In this document: piece by piece, positions 1 to 11,658 of the stretch
Numbering within the stretch: the first letter of the stretch is position 1
Layout: each line of letters begins with the position of its first letter
Source of the DNA: Brasenia schreberi
Taxonomy: Eukaryota; Streptophyta; Magnoliopsida; Nymphaeales; Cabombaceae
Direction: 5' to 3'
Assembly: GCA_036023115.1 (NCBI GenBank)
Contig: JAYKKT010000089.1
Location: 23,108,501-23,172,500, forward strand
DNA length: 64,000 nt
Program-made: the position numbers and the translations under genes
Notes under the pieces: generated by a model
Databases searched by the model: none
The model's input: the letters and a program-made list of their open reading frames with translations, nothing else
What the model was told of the DNA's origin: nothing

Positions 1-335
1 CCTTACTTAGCCATTTTCCCCTAATCCCAACCTAATCACCTAACCCACTTCCCTAATCCTTCCCTAAACCTAGCCTAATTTCCCTAACCTCACCCTAATC
101 CTAGCCTAAACACCTAACCCACCTCACTAAACCTCACCCTAAGCCCAACCCACCTAGCTAAGCCCTAAACCACTAAACCAGCCCACCTAAATCCCTAGCA
201 CACCATATTCCTAAAACCACCTAAGACAAATATCTGGCCCACCTAAAAACCCAGCCCACCATATGCCCTAACCACTACCACCATACCCCTAAACTAGCCC
301 CCCAATACCAGCCCCAATCGACCCTATCAAAACCC

Positions 336-343
336 TATAAAAA
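336..343 (+). promoter_or_regulatory. TATA box of the 1-2338 LTR
   Basis: TATAAAAA sits at the 3' edge of the CCTAA-rich block. It is followed directly by a C-run and a G-run that can pair (CCCCCC, then GGGCAGGTTTTT), the same layout as in the other A-type LTRs. Confidence 0.65.
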
Positions 344-1261
344 CCCCCCCTAGTGGGCAGGTTTTTCAGGCTTCTTTGGGCAGCCGAGCCCCCTCTCCTA
401 TCTCATCCCTTTCCCTCTTCTCTCACCTGCTCCACCTTGGAACCTCGTCCAGCTCCACTCCACGCCACCATCCTCCGGCCAACTCCACTCCACGCCACCT
501 GACTGCACCAACCTGCCACCTTCCTTCCCTTCAACCGCTCCCTTGACACCCGCAGCACCTCATCCTTCATCCAGCCATCCTCCGGTTAGTACTCCATCAC
601 AACACCACCCTCTCTTCACTCCCCCTCCACTCTTAACCACCACCTGCCACCCTTCACCCTTCGGCCAGCCACAACTGACTGCACCACCCACCACCTTATC
701 TCTCCCTTAGACAACCCCTAGCTAAACTCCCTCGGCCTTACCTCTCCCTAAGACCTTACCTCTCCCCAAGACTCCCCCCACACCTTAGTGACACACCCTA
801 GCTCCCCTTACTTTCCCTAAGCACCCCTAACTACCCCAGCCAAGGCAGCATCACCTAGCTTCACTCGGCTAGCGCCAAGGCGCCACCCATACCCTTGCCA
901 TTCGGCCAGCACCTCCCTTTGTCGCGCCCTTCTGAGGAGCTCCCTCTTGCAGCCCAAGGCGACACACCAGCCCAAGCGCAAGCAAGTCACACCCGGACCA
1001 GCTATACGTAAGTGCCTAACTCGGTCCTTGTTTATAGACTTGCTTAAGCTTAATTAAATTTGATACGGGGTTGTAATAACGGAGCATTGTCTCCCCCCGC
1101 TTGTAATAACGTGGTTTGACACACCCACACACACGTGCACTTGAGCCTATCTCGCTCTTAGTTGTACATGATTTTGACACACACATGGGCCTAATCAGCC
1201 CTTAAGATATAGACTTACTTATATAATTTAAGTTGCGTGGGGTTTTGCTTAAGTTGTGTGT

Positions 1262-1600
1262 GTTGTCTTTCAATTCTCACGCTCACACACATTGAGCTTT
1301 CGCTCTTATTTTCAAGACCCTAGTAAGGGTCGTGCTATCATTTCCCTTGGGTGTTTTACTTCATGTCGTGTGCGTAGTACTTCAATTCTACACTCACACA
1401 CATTGAGCTTTCGCTCTTACTCCCAAGACCTTAGTCAAGGCCTATTGCAATTATATTTGGGTTTAATTTCATGTCGTGTGCATAGTACTTCAATTCTACA
1501 CTCACACACATTGAGCTTTCGCTCTTACTCTCAAGACCTTAGTTAAGGCCATATTGCAATTTATATTTGGGTTTCATTTAAGTCGTGTGAGTTGCCTTTT
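1262..1600 (+). repeat. Tandem repeats of about 110 bp in LTR R/U5
   Basis: Three units start their ATTGAG core at about 1291, 1402 and 1510 (spacing about 111 and 108). Each carries CACACACATTGAGCTTTCGC followed by TCTTA, and ends with an AAGACCTTAGT-like segment. Similar arrays occur in the other A-type LTRs. Confidence 0.85.
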
Positions 1601-2128
1601 AATATACACACAACACCCATGCAACACGTTGGCGACCTTCGGGCCCATATATATTATAAGTATTTCCCTTTCGGCTATGTCTTTAAGATTTGAGTTTTAA
1701 GGTTCAGCAGTGTGTGTAGTCTTTACATATATACACGGCACACAGTTGCACAATTGAGCCTTTCCGCTCTTAAGATATAGCCATATTTCCCTTTTGCAAT
1801 TTACATTCAAGTCATTTCCCTTCCGCATTGTCTTTCAATTCGGGTTTTCCCTTTGGAGTTGCGTGAGTTTGCATTGCATATACGCCATATCACGAGTTAG
1901 GACGCATATTGCATCAAAGCAAACCCCACACTCCCGCTCAAAGTCGCCCCACATAGGTCACGTGTTCATAACACACACCTAGTTGGCCCGAAAAGGGATA
2001 AAAAGAAGACATAGGCACGTGCAAATTCACGTGAAATAAAACTTGAAACCATACAAAAACAACCCGAATCGAACACCTCAAACATTTTCCATAGGTTATC
2101 ATGTTTAAAACTCGATTTTCTAAGCGTA

Positions 2129-2248
2129 CAGACTAACCCTTGCACATCGGTGCAAGAAGGTCTGCAATGAAAAGAGCTTACTTGCTCACAATCACCACGT
2201 TAGGAGTCGGATTTCAAAATATCTTTTCGCTAGCTTAAGCAAGCTAGC
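2129..2248 (+). other. Conserved U5 two-stem-loop module, copy in 1-2338 LTR
   Basis: Stem-loop 1 (2129-2164) has an outer stem CAGAC/GTCTG and an inner stem CTTGC/GCAAG around ACATCGGT. Stem-loop 2 (2229-2248) is GCTAGCTT-AAGC-AAGCTAGC, followed by TGGCACGCC. It lies about 90-210 nt before the LTR end. Confidence 0.75.
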
Positions 2249-2338
2249 TGGCACGCCTTTTGCTTAAATAGGACTTAGACATACGAAAAGATTCACTTCA
2301 GGCCTAAGAACCAGAAGCGGGAACTTTCTGCGTCTACA

Positions 2339-5300
2339 GTTGTTCTAGGTTGTCCTATAGAGGGTGGAGGAGTCTAGCTCAGTGGTGGAACCCAGTCAAG
2401 TCATGGTGGAAGTCGAAGGAGCATATATGTCACCAGTTGTATACGATTGGTTGAATCGGTTCCACTTTGGGTGTTGACTATTGTTGTTTTTGTGTTGTCT
2501 ATTATATGCAATCTTTTATTATTGGAGAACACTAAAAGCTGCATGAAACCACAGAAAAAAATTAGCAAAATCAGATTTTCTATCACCAAGAAATTATAAA
2601 TTTTTTGAGCACCTTCTGGCCACATTTGATATGGTAAATTCAACCGGTTGTTAGCCTAATTCCACCCTCTTTTGCTCATGTGGTTCAAGTAGAAACTACC
2701 CCATTAAGGACATGATTAGACATGGTTTGGAGGATGCAAATCAAGGATTGATCGCACGACTGATCATGGAGTTTTCCAAGCCAATGCGAGGCTTGGTTGC
2801 ATGGATTGAGCGCGAGGCTCAATTCACATTTGGTGTGATGGACTTTGACCTATTTGGTTCATTGTGGTCGCAAGATACGAGTCATATGGAGGACTTGGGC
2901 ATGATTGAGAAGTCTACAATTTTTTTTATTAAAGTTGTCTTATAGAATTAAATTTTATTATAGATTTATTTTTCTGAGATAAGAAACTTATTACAGATTT
3001 ATTCATTGGAGGCAAGTCAGATTTATATACAATTATTCACAATGAGGCATGGTATATTTATTCAACATTTATTCATTCATAAGGAAGGCTTGGTGGTAAT
3101 ATAGGGGCTCATGCAACTATGGCTAGTGGGACTATGAGTTCTAGCATGGGCACTAAAGAGCAAGGGTTTGCTGATTGTAATAAAGTGTATGTCGGTGTAC
3201 CTCTTGCAGAAACTGAAGAAGTTTGAGACTCGTGAGGAGATTCACACACTTTGGGAAGCAACTAAGTCAGCACATGTCGGTGTCTCTATGATTAATCAAC
3301 ATGTTGCACCACTTCTTGTTTCTTCTAGTGACATGACTTACATGGTTGCACTAGTATGGGTATTGACATAGGCATTTCTTTGGACCACCATGGTATTGTT
3401 TGTAAGGTTCGGGTATCCAACCAAAGAAGTTTAAAGGATCTTGCGATTGTAAGTAGCTTGAAAACATTTTGTGAGATACAAACTCTTATGTAAAGTTAAA
3501 AGCCATGTTTAGTGTTTCTTTTTAGGTCCAAAAAGCAACAAAGACTCTGTAAGAGTACTAGTTGATTGTGACAAATCATTTCTTTTTAGAATGCAAAACT
3601 TTGATGGAGGACTTGACAATGTTTAGCATTTGAGTCAATAACAACCAGCATCTCTTCTTAGGTGCAGCTGAAAGTCGAGCTTTGTAGGCAATTCTCTCCT
3701 ATGAATTTTAATTAGAGAGTACGGGAGTGCTTATATCAACTGAAGCAAACCAGTGTCATATACAAGTACATGTAGAGTTTAGTTCTATTCTTCTTGACAC
3801 CTAGAACATGAGTAAGGATGACAAAAAATCTTACTTCCATGTGGGTCTTCAGTCTTGGGTGCAGGTTGAACTGAGGCAGCATCATTCAATGGATATGATG
3901 AAGGTTATAACCATTGTGGAGACCTTCGTGGACTTTTGCAACTCAAACAAATTAAGGAAGACCTCTAGGGGTAAGGGAGGTTGCCTAGGTGAGTAGGTAA
4001 AGAGGTACCCAGGTGGTGGATCTTCGAATGGAGATGCTAGTAATCTTGGTGACTAGATGTGAAAAGAGAGTGTTGCTAAGAACTACAAGGGTGGAGATCC
4101 TTCGAGGGGTCCTAATTCTTAACCTACACAGGACAATAAGGGGGTTGGACTTTTGTTACATTTGTAGCATCCTCATGTTATGCATTATTACTTGAAGAGG
4201 CCAAGCTTGCTGCTTTGGTAGCCGAGGAGGAGGCTGATGAGGATCATGCTTGTTACAATGATGAGTTTTAGTGAGCACTTTTATAGCTTGTTTATGTGAT
4301 TCAGGTGGAGTCGAGTTCGAGGAGCAACCTTGTGTTTAGGGAGGCTTATTAGGGATGACATAGGGTGAGGGTTGTAACAGATTCAAGTGCATCTTTGTCT
4401 ATCTTTTTAGCTTTGGTGGCTAGATCTTTGGGGTTGAGGATCTCCTCAATGGACTAGCAAATTCAATTGGTGAATGATGAGTCATGCCATGGCATGGCTA
4501 AGGCATGCTGCATCCGAGTGAGATGTTGGTCGGGCATGCTTGATTTGTTCCTGGTGCATTAGGAAGTGTATTCTCTTATTTTAGGATATGACTTCTTGCT
4601 TGTGGCGAAAACCTTGGGGCAATGCATCTTGTGGAATATTGATGTATGGATGAGAAGCATGCAAGCTTTATTCCAAAGTGTGGTTAAGAGAATACCACTT
4701 TGGGTATATATACTGCCCTTCTTTTTTGTGATGATATGTGGCCAAGTAGAATGTTGGACAAGGGTGGATGAAGTCTCTCTAGGGGATGAGGAGATTGACT
4801 TCTCCGTGGAGTAGACCTACAGTCTGTGCAAGAGATTGGGGGATGGTGGCTGGTGTAGCAACCGATTGGGGAGCTAGGCACAATCAAGAATATTACACTT
4901 AGATCAAGTGCAGCTGTAGGGGAGCTATGGTGCAAGGGGCACACTAGGGGTAGGGCACACCACAAGGTAGGCAATGGGGGCAACACGTGCCAACAAGGTG
5001 GCAACACGTGCCAACAAGGTGGCAACTACACCAGGGGTTTTCAAGGTTGTTGCGACCATGCATCTGTGATGTTTCATGGTGTTGGTAGGTATTTGAGGTG
5101 TTGTAGGCCAAATGGAGCCTAGTGTTCGAGTAGTCATGTGAGGTAGCAGTTGGTGCTTCTAGTGGATGGTGTAAGAGATGTAGTTAGGTGTCCTTGTGTG
5201 TGGACACTTGGAGGATGGATTGAAGGATGAAGAAGTGCAGCTAAAGATAGAGCTCAACTCAGTCGAGAGAGTGATCACCATGGTGGAGTTGACTTGTTAG

Positions 5301-5509
5301 GACCTTGAGAGCAAATCCCCCTTGGCTGCGAGAGGGATTGTTATAGGACCACTTTCGGGAGGTCTAGATGCACATGGCATCTTTAGCACATAAGGTTATC
5401 ACATTGGGGTTGAGCTTTTACACACATTTGAGTAGTTATTTAGGGTATTTTATTATTTATTTTGAAATGTAATAATAAGTCTTAAGTGACCAACATTAGC
5501 TTGTTTGCT
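2339..5509 (+). mobile_element. Decayed Gypsy element, chromovirus-like, limits uncertain
   Basis: Between the LTR ending at 2338 and the minus-strand LTR piece near 5510 lies old plus-strand retroelement sequence. Only gag and protease parts (about 3660-4815) can be recognised. For 2339-3650 I see short broken frames but no confident family match. For 4816-5509 I see no domain, no LTR end and no RT. Other decayed elements may be mixed in. Confidence 0.5.
3660..4815 (+). pseudogene. Broken gag-protease of a chromovirus-like Gypsy element
   Basis: The frame is interrupted by stops and shifts. At about 3700-3960 it reads as the end of a Gypsy capsid: an EFSSILLDT-like stretch, then MSKDDKKSYF, GLQSWVQVELR and ETFVDFCNSNK, the usual GL.pWaq.EL and A..LvD(F/Y) positions. 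At about 4150-4260 a CYIC...C zinc-knuckle-like piece runs into an acidic EEEADEDHACYNDEF stretch. At about 4375-4610 there is a retropepsin: VTDSSASLSFI (normally D-S-G), ARSLGLRISSMD, then ILGYDFLLVAK, matching the family's VLGMDFL motif. The CCHC-type knuckle and protease style differ from the Tat elements in the rest of the window. No RT or integrase follows. Known: this arrangement is typical of plant chromoviruses. Inferred: the lineage. Confidence 0.65.
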
Positions 5510-5959
5510 TCAAGTCATGGATCATTAGGATCCAAGTCTCGTTCATTTGGGTTTGATTGGGTTCATTTGATGTCATTTGGTTTTTCTATTTGGTATGGGT
5601 ATTTGTTTTTTTAATTTCAAATGTTATGTAGTTTTTGTAAAATAGTTACTTTACAAACATTTTGTAGGTAAAGACTATTTTGGTTTCCCAATATCCCATC
5701 TTAGCTTTTCCAATTCTTTATTTCAAGAAAATCATCTGAAACAGTAAAGTTTCGCTTATTTGTTCTTGAGAGGGCAGAGTAGTCATTTTTTTTATAAGGT
5801 TCAAAGTATCCTTATTTTGAGGTTCCTATAGAATTTTGGCATTGAAATGAGATTGTTTTAGGTATCTTTATTGAAAAACCTTAAAAGATCCACAACCACA
5901 ATTTTTCTTGAAAAGGTAGAAATTCTAAAAATCTTTTTGTAAATTTTTGGGTGTTTACA
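5510..5959 (-). mobile_element. Element H, start of its minus-strand 3' LTR (truncated)
   Basis: Read on the minus strand from 5959 it starts TGTAAACACCC. It follows the same U3 start as the LTRs at 22131 and 29828: an A-rich head, a TTTTAAGGTTTTTC segment, an AATTCT(A/T)TAG(G/C)A segment, then GGGAAACCAAA. Homology fades below about 5510, so the rest of this LTR is missing or too decayed to see. Confidence 0.65.
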
Positions 5960-5980
5960 AATGCCTCTCTTTGTCATTAA
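5960..5980 (-). other. Polypurine tract of element H
   Basis: On the minus strand ACAAAGAGAGGCATT runs straight into the LTR start TGTAAACACCC at 5959. It matches the position and sequence of the A/B tract (CCAAAGAGGGGCATC). Confidence 0.6.
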
Positions 5981-7164
5981 TCAAATTTATTTAGTTAATG
6001 ACAAAGAATAACACCCAATTTTTTTTTTCTGAACACTAGAGTTGATTTGAGTTGAGCCACGATTTCATGAACTTTCTCATTCTTTGTTAAGGGATTCACT
6101 TCTTGAACTTGAGCTATCCTAATTCTAGTGGAGAAGAGCACTTCTAGCAAAAGGTGACTTAACATGGATGGTAGCTAACCAATACAATGATCATATATGA
6201 ACAAGGCTATTTATGAATGCACATGGGAATGAGATGCGTGAGATGCAATGGATGCATTATGTGTGTTGGAGACTTCTATAAAATATTTTGGGAGCTTGGC
6301 GAGATTCCATGAAGACTGATTGTCCTAAGTGGGATAGCCTCCATGCTCATTTGTCAGATGCTTTGGGTTTTGTAAAAATCCTTTTGAAATGATACTTTCC
6401 TTTTGTTTTCATCTCAAAAGACTTTCATCTCCTATATTTTCCTTCACTTCGGTCTTAATACTCCGCTACTTTGTAGAGGTTTTTATTATTGGAAAAACTC
6501 AACAACATTTCAAAACTCCATTTTCCACACTACAAGGCCTAATTCTCAAACAAAATGAGATCCAAATTGATAGATTTTATTCCTACTTTAGGATTATAAT
6601 GACAAACTTTTTCCCTTTGTGGGATAAGTTGTAGGAGTATAGGGAGAATTCACACAATCCCTTCTAAAGCGTCTCGTGGTATAAAGAAAATGAGTTTTTG
6701 AGGAAATCCTATTTTAGCTTTGGATTTTCTTTTTCTTTCTTTTGTAGGAAGACTTCTATATTAGAGGTTTATTTTCTTTCCTTTTTTCTTTTTCCTTTTC
6801 TCTTTTTTTCTTTTTTTCTCTTTTGGCTTTTGAGGTATTGGGCGTTTGCCAATTCTTTTGGAGAGAATGAGATGGGAAAATAACTTGTCCCTCTAGATAC
6901 TCGGTCTAATCAAGTATGCCCTATTTCGTAATAGCACATACTATTTGAAAATATTTTACTATTTTGAACTAGGCCCCTATCTTGTAAAACAATAACTTTT
7001 AAAATGTTATTTAACGGTTTTGAAAACACTCTACTTTTCATAGAGCATTAATTCCTAGTTAGGAGGCATATATTAAACTTTGTCCCTTCTTCAAGAAACT
7101 AAACAAGATCTATTTGTAAAATCATTTCAAAAGAATTGGTGGTATATGCTAAACGTAATATCTT

Positions 7165-7490
7165 TTAGATATTGGGCATTTATAGAGTCTACCCAATTTC
7201 TTCCCTTGGCATCAATTACCCAATATGCATTGTTGCCTCTTATGACATAGGGACCTTCCCACTTGGGCTGCCACTTTTCGAGAGGATGGGAGTCCATTGG
7301 TGTATGATTTTCAACACAATATCTCCTACCTTAAAGTGCAGAGTCTTCATGTATTTCTCATAATGTTAGTCTATCTTTTGTTGGTATGCTTGCGCATGAT
7401 TCATGGAAATGAGCCTTTTTTCATCAAGCGAGTCAAGATTGGCAAGTCTAGCTTGTTGTAGAGTCTCTACAGGTGGTTCATGGGATGCAT
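7165..7490 (-). pseudogene. Integrase C-terminal remnant of element H
   Basis: The minus-strand translation matches the last ~100 residues of the intact pol at 37308-40994. It reads an ETLQQARLANLDSLDEKRL-like stretch, an in-frame stop just after AYQQKID, then HYEKYMKTLHFKVGDIVLK. After a frameshift comes EKWQPKWEGPYVIRG, then NAYWVIDAKGRN and NAQYLK. The W..WEGPYVI block is the GPY/F module that closes Gypsy integrases. No DDE core is present upstream; the sequence switches to unrelated non-coding DNA. The piece is dead and belongs to a deleted, probably non-autonomous copy. Confidence 0.8.
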
Positions 7491-9006
7491 GTCATGTAAA
7501 AATGTATTCTCATAGGAGATGATGGAGATTCATGCTTAATGAAATAACTAATGTATTCAAGTCTCCATAAAAGGTACTTAGGGAATGCATGCTACATGCC
7601 CCTAGTTTGGAGAAAATAGATGACATGGGCATTCACACTATGGCCGACCCATGTTGTGGCATATGATGAATGATATTTAGTGAGATGCATGAATGACCTA
7701 TATATGCACTATGTTGTTGGACCGCTTGGTTTTTTATATGACCTAGGAATATGCATGATATGATCTTAGCCTTGTAAACACCCCGAAATCCCACGAATTT
7801 CTCAAACCCATATGGTTTTGTAAAAGCAGCCCCAAAGGGACATTTTGAGTCTGGAAACCCAGGAGCCTTCCAGACAACCCTGTACATATATTTTGAACTC
7901 TGTATTTCGAAAACATACAATATGGCTTTTAAAACCCTTTTAAAAACATGTTTTGAAACCCCGAAGCAGCTTGGCCTAATCCAGACAGGACCAGGAAAGC
8001 CAAGAAGAGCCCGAAACCGGAGCACATGTCGAGCCCGACACAGCAACTCTTGTATCAAATTCACACCCCAAGGATCTCGAACGTCCAAGACCCTGTTATC
8101 ATCAAAACATCATTTGAAGTCATCTCCGTAAGGCGAAAACAGAGGCGGACGATCATGTTGGTGAAGACCCAACGTAGACAGAGCACTGATGCTATCAGGC
8201 CCCGCACAAACCGTTCGTTTCGAATACAGCTCGAAGGAGTCAGAGTTCAGTTTGGATTGGATCTGGACCATATATATCCATATCCCAATCCAAACCCATG
8301 TATGGACTTGGATTTGGATTTGGATTCAAAAATCCAATCCAATATCCATATCCATGGCCCACATCACCTTCTCATAAATGGAGGTGGGGCCCACTTGAAA
8401 TTCACGTGGGATTATGGGCATGAGAGAGAGTGGGGGTGGATAAGATCAAGTGTGGTTGTAATTAAGCTTGACTTGTGTGTCAAGTTTGGGGTTAATCATG
8501 TGGGTTAGCCTAATTGAGTGGGTTTAAGCTTGTAATTAGCCAAAACCTAACCTAGGGCTGCACCAACATGATGTGGTTAAGGTCTATGGGCCATGCAAAG
8601 GGAGCTCCTTCACCTAAACTTAACCCAAAATACCTAATCCTAGCCTTCCACCCTAATCCGCCCCTAATCTGAGCCTAATCACCTAACCTACCTCCCTAAT
8701 CCCGGCCTAATCCCAACCTAATCACCTAACCCACTTCCCTAATCCTTCCCTAAACCTAGGTTAATTTCCCTAAACCTAGCCTAATCCTAGCCTAATCACC
8801 TAACCTAGTTCACTAAACCTCACTCTAGAACCCACCCACCTAACCAAACCCTAAACTCCTAAACCACCCCTAGCCCACAACCTACCCAAACCTCTAGTAT
8901 CTAAAATATCTGGCCCTACCCTTTCCAGCCCACCTTATCATCATACCACCCTACCTAAACCACCTAACCACTACCCCAAACCCAACCCTAACCGACCTAC
9001 CCATCC

Positions 9007-9014
9007 CTATATAA
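9007..9014 (+). promoter_or_regulatory. TATA box of solo LTR M
   Basis: CTATATAA is followed at once by CCCCCCCCC-TT-GGGGGTGGG, a strong inverted repeat at the expected transcription start. It sits directly after the CCTAA-rich block. Confidence 0.65.
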
Positions 9015-10202
9015 CCCCCCCCCTTGGGGGTGGGTTTTCCTATCTAGAACCTCTCTCCCTTCCCATCCTCTCTCACCTTGGTCTAGCCCAACCGAGCCCA
9101 GCCACTTCATCCACGTCCAGCTAGGCCTTCCACCTGCACCACCAGCCGGGTCCTTCACTTTCCAGCCCAGCCGACTCCCATCCTGCTCCACCTGCCCCAC
9201 AGTCAGCCACCACCTGTGCCACTACCTCCCAGCCGAGCACCACCAACACCACCACCACAACCGAGGCCCACATCGCCACCCTTCTTCTCGGCTGAACTCC
9301 TTCCTGCGCATCCCAACCACCCAGCTCCTCTCTTCCATCCACCGCCTCTCTTCAATCACGGTTAGTACCCCATCCTTCATCTCACCTTCTCCACTCCCTC
9401 TCCACTCTCAGCCACCTAACCCCCTACTATATCACCCTAACACCAGCCATTCCACTTGCTGCCACCATTCCCACTCGGCCAGGCCCGTAACCACCCTAAC
9501 TACCTGCCACCCCTTAGACATCTTAGCTCCATTCGGCCACCCTATCCGACTCCCTAAGACCTGCCCATATCACCCCACTACACCCACTACCACCTGACCC
9601 CATCTCCTAGCTAGTTCCCTTCCCTTACACCACTCCTAGCCACCCTAGCAGCCCGCCACCACCAAGCACCCTTAGTCGGCCACTCCACCCGACTGTCACC
9701 TTTTCATTCGGCCAGCCATCCACCAGCCATAACCTTCCCCTAGCTAGTTCCCTTCCCTTAGTGCCATACTCCCCCAACACTACACTCCCCCGAGTGACCT
9801 TACCTAGCCCCTTTAATCCCACACGTCAAGGCGACACCCTTGCTTGAAGCCGGCCACCTTCAAGGCACCCGGCCAGCACCCCTTGTCAATCAACCTCGCG
9901 GAGCTCCCTTTTGCAGCCCAAGGAAAAGGCCAAGCCCACGCTCAAGCAAGGCCTCTACGGACCAGCTACTAGTAAGTGCCTAACTCGGTCTTTAGTTGTA
10001 TACTTGCTTGAGATTCAATTCGATACGAGGTTGTAATAACGGAGCATAGTCTCCCCCCGCTTGTAATAACGTGGCTTGGCACACCCACACACGTGCACTC
10101 TCTTAGTTGTGCACGATTTTGAACACACACGGGCCTAATCAGCCCCTAATACATAAGTATATACATATACTTTCATTTTTGTAGGGTTTTGCTTAAGTTG
10201 GG

Positions 10203-10740
10203 TGTGTTGTTTTTCAATTCAAGCACTCTCACACACATTGAGCCTTCGCTCTTATTTGAAAGACCCAAGTAAGGGCCGACCTATACTATTTGGGTTTCAT
10301 TTCATGTCGTGTGTGTAAGTCTTTCAATTCAAGCACTCTCACACACATTGAGCCTTCGCTCTTATTTGAAAGACCCAAGTAAGGGCCGACCTATACTATT
10401 TGGGTTTCATTTCGTGTCGTGTGTGTAAGTCTTTCAATTCAAGCACTCTCACACACATTGAGCTTTCACTCTTACTCCCAAGACCTTAGTCAAGGCCTAT
10501 TGTAGTTATATTTGGGTTTAATTTCATGTCGTGTGCGTAGTACTTCAATTCAAGCACTCACACACATTGAGCTTTCGCTCTTATTCCCAAGACCTTAGTT
10601 AAGGCCATACTGCAATTTATATTTGGGTTTAATTTCATGTCGTGTGTGTAAGTCTTTCAATTCAAGCACGCACCCACATTGAGCCTTCGCTCTTATTTGC
10701 AAGACCCGAATAAGGGCTCATATACATACTCTATATACAT
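10203..10740 (+). repeat. Tandem repeats of about 110 bp in LTR M
   Basis: TTTCAATTCAAGCAC starts recur at 10212, 10322 and 10432 (period 110), then more divergent units start near 10544 and 10655. Each carries ATTGAGC(C/T)TTC(G/A)CTCTTA. Confidence 0.9.
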
Positions 10741-11092
10741 ATCTCCCTTCGGCATTTATATTTCAAGTCATTTCCCTTCGGTTATTTCCCTTCAGTATTG
10801 TCTTTACATTCGGGTTTTCCCTTTGGAGTAGCATGAGTTTGCATTGCATCTACACCATACCACGAGGTAGGATGCATATTGCATCAAAGTAAGCCCCGCT
10901 CGAATTCGCCCATGTAGTGGAGTGTTCATAACACAAAAACTAGGTGGCCCGAAAAGGGATAAAAGGAAAGACTTAGGCACGTGCAAATCCACGTGATCTA
11001 AAAAAATGCAACCGCATCTAAAAGACCCGAATTAGACACCTCGAACCGCTTCGTAGACTTTCTCTCCCAAAACTTGATTTTTGCAAAGCATA

Positions 11093-11211
11093 CAGACTGA
11101 CCCTTGCGCATCGGTGCAAGAAGGTCTACGATAACAAGAGCTCACTTGCTCACAGTCGCCACGATTAGAAGTCAGTGTTAAATATATCTTCGCTAGCTTA
11201 GGTAAGCTAGC
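11093..11211 (+). other. Conserved U5 two-stem-loop module, copy in LTR M
   Basis: Stem-loop 1 (11093-11128) has outer AGAC/GTCT and inner CTTGC/GCAAG. Stem-loop 2 (11192-11211) is GCTAGCTTA-GG-TAAGCTAGC, followed by TGGTACGCCC. Confidence 0.75.
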
Positions 11212-11312
11212 TGGTACGCCCTGTTTGCATAAATAGGCCTTAGACACACGAGAGGATCTGCTCCGAGCCCTGAAAAGGTGAGAAGCGGGGATTTTCGCGC
11301 ATCTACAAGCCT

Positions 11313-11658
11313 TTTATGCATTTAGGGTTAGGTTTGATTCCTATGTTAACACCTAAGAGGTCACCTTCTAGAGAACTTGAATATTTGCTCAAATCGAGTA
11401 TTTTATTGATTTTGAGAAAGTTCATATAGATTGTCATCACCCAACTCATCCCTAAGGAGATTGACCTTTTTTTGATAAATAGTTTTTGGTTTTTTTTTCT
11501 TTTAAAATTTTTTGTATTTAAGCTTTTCATTTTTTTAGGATTTTGAAGATAACCTGTACACAATATATAGAACTCGGAGTTAGCATCATGTCCAAGGAGC
11601 ATCCAAGGCTCAGGTGCATCAAGGATGTGCACCTAGGGTGTAGAATGGTTGATATTTT
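11313..11658 (-). mobile_element. Element H internal region, continuation after solo LTR M
   Basis: It resumes the sequence broken at 7772 and aligns with element J from about 16624 on (a TTTATGCATTTAGGGTTAGG-like start in H, TTTGATGCATTTTGGGTTAGG-like in J). No coding sequence is recognisable. It ends where a plus-strand LTR head begins at 11659. Confidence 0.6.

Larger units (their letters stand above)
1..2338 (+). mobile_element. LTR of a Tat-type Gypsy element (5' part outside window)
   Basis: Plus-strand LTR entered part-way through U3. It aligns by eye with the LTRs at 30906-34182 and 7773-11307, in the same order of blocks: CCTAA-rich U3 (1-330), TATA box (336-343), GGAG/CTCC hairpin (1081-1094), tandem repeats (about 1262-1600), and the two-stem-loop module (2129-2248). 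It ends in the canonical GCGTCTACA at 2338. No PBS follows (the next bases are GTTGTTCTAGG), so it is a solo LTR or a 3' LTR. The TSD cannot be tested because the left end is outside the window. It is clearly diverged from A and B, hence older. Confidence 0.9.
5960..7772 (-). mobile_element. Element H internal region, 3' part
   Basis: Minus-strand remnant of a Tat-type element. From low to high coordinates it holds the PPT, a 3' non-coding stretch with a poly-pyrimidine (purine on the coding strand) tract at about 6725-6835, the integrase tail (about 7165-7490), and a non-coding stretch (about 7490-7772) shared with element J (about 16385-16618). Interrupted at 7772 by solo LTR M, it resumes at 11313. 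RT and RNase H are absent. Confidence 0.7.
7773..11307 (+). mobile_element. Solo LTR M (Tat-type), TSD AGCCT
   Basis: The LTR starts TGTAAACACCCC at 7773 and ends GCGCATCTACA at 11307 (3535 bp). It is flanked by AGCCT at 7768-7772 and again at 11308-11312. No PBS, coding region or second LTR is attached, so it is a solo LTR left by LTR-LTR recombination. The host sequence is element H; the same site without the insertion is seen in element J at 16619-16623. Layout as in A: ATCCAA repeats (about 8258-8350), CCTAA-rich U3 (about 8612-8995), TATA (9007-9014), GGAG/CTCC hairpin (10041-10054), tandem repeats (10212-10740), stem-loop module (11093-11211). Confidence 0.95.

Noticed and set aside
2363..2460. 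tRNA- or SINE-like start (TCTAGCTCAGTGGTGGAA, then GGTTGAATC)
   Set aside because: The A-box-like word is good, but the B-box-like word is about 75 bp away, its key C is changed, and no cloverleaf or tail follows.
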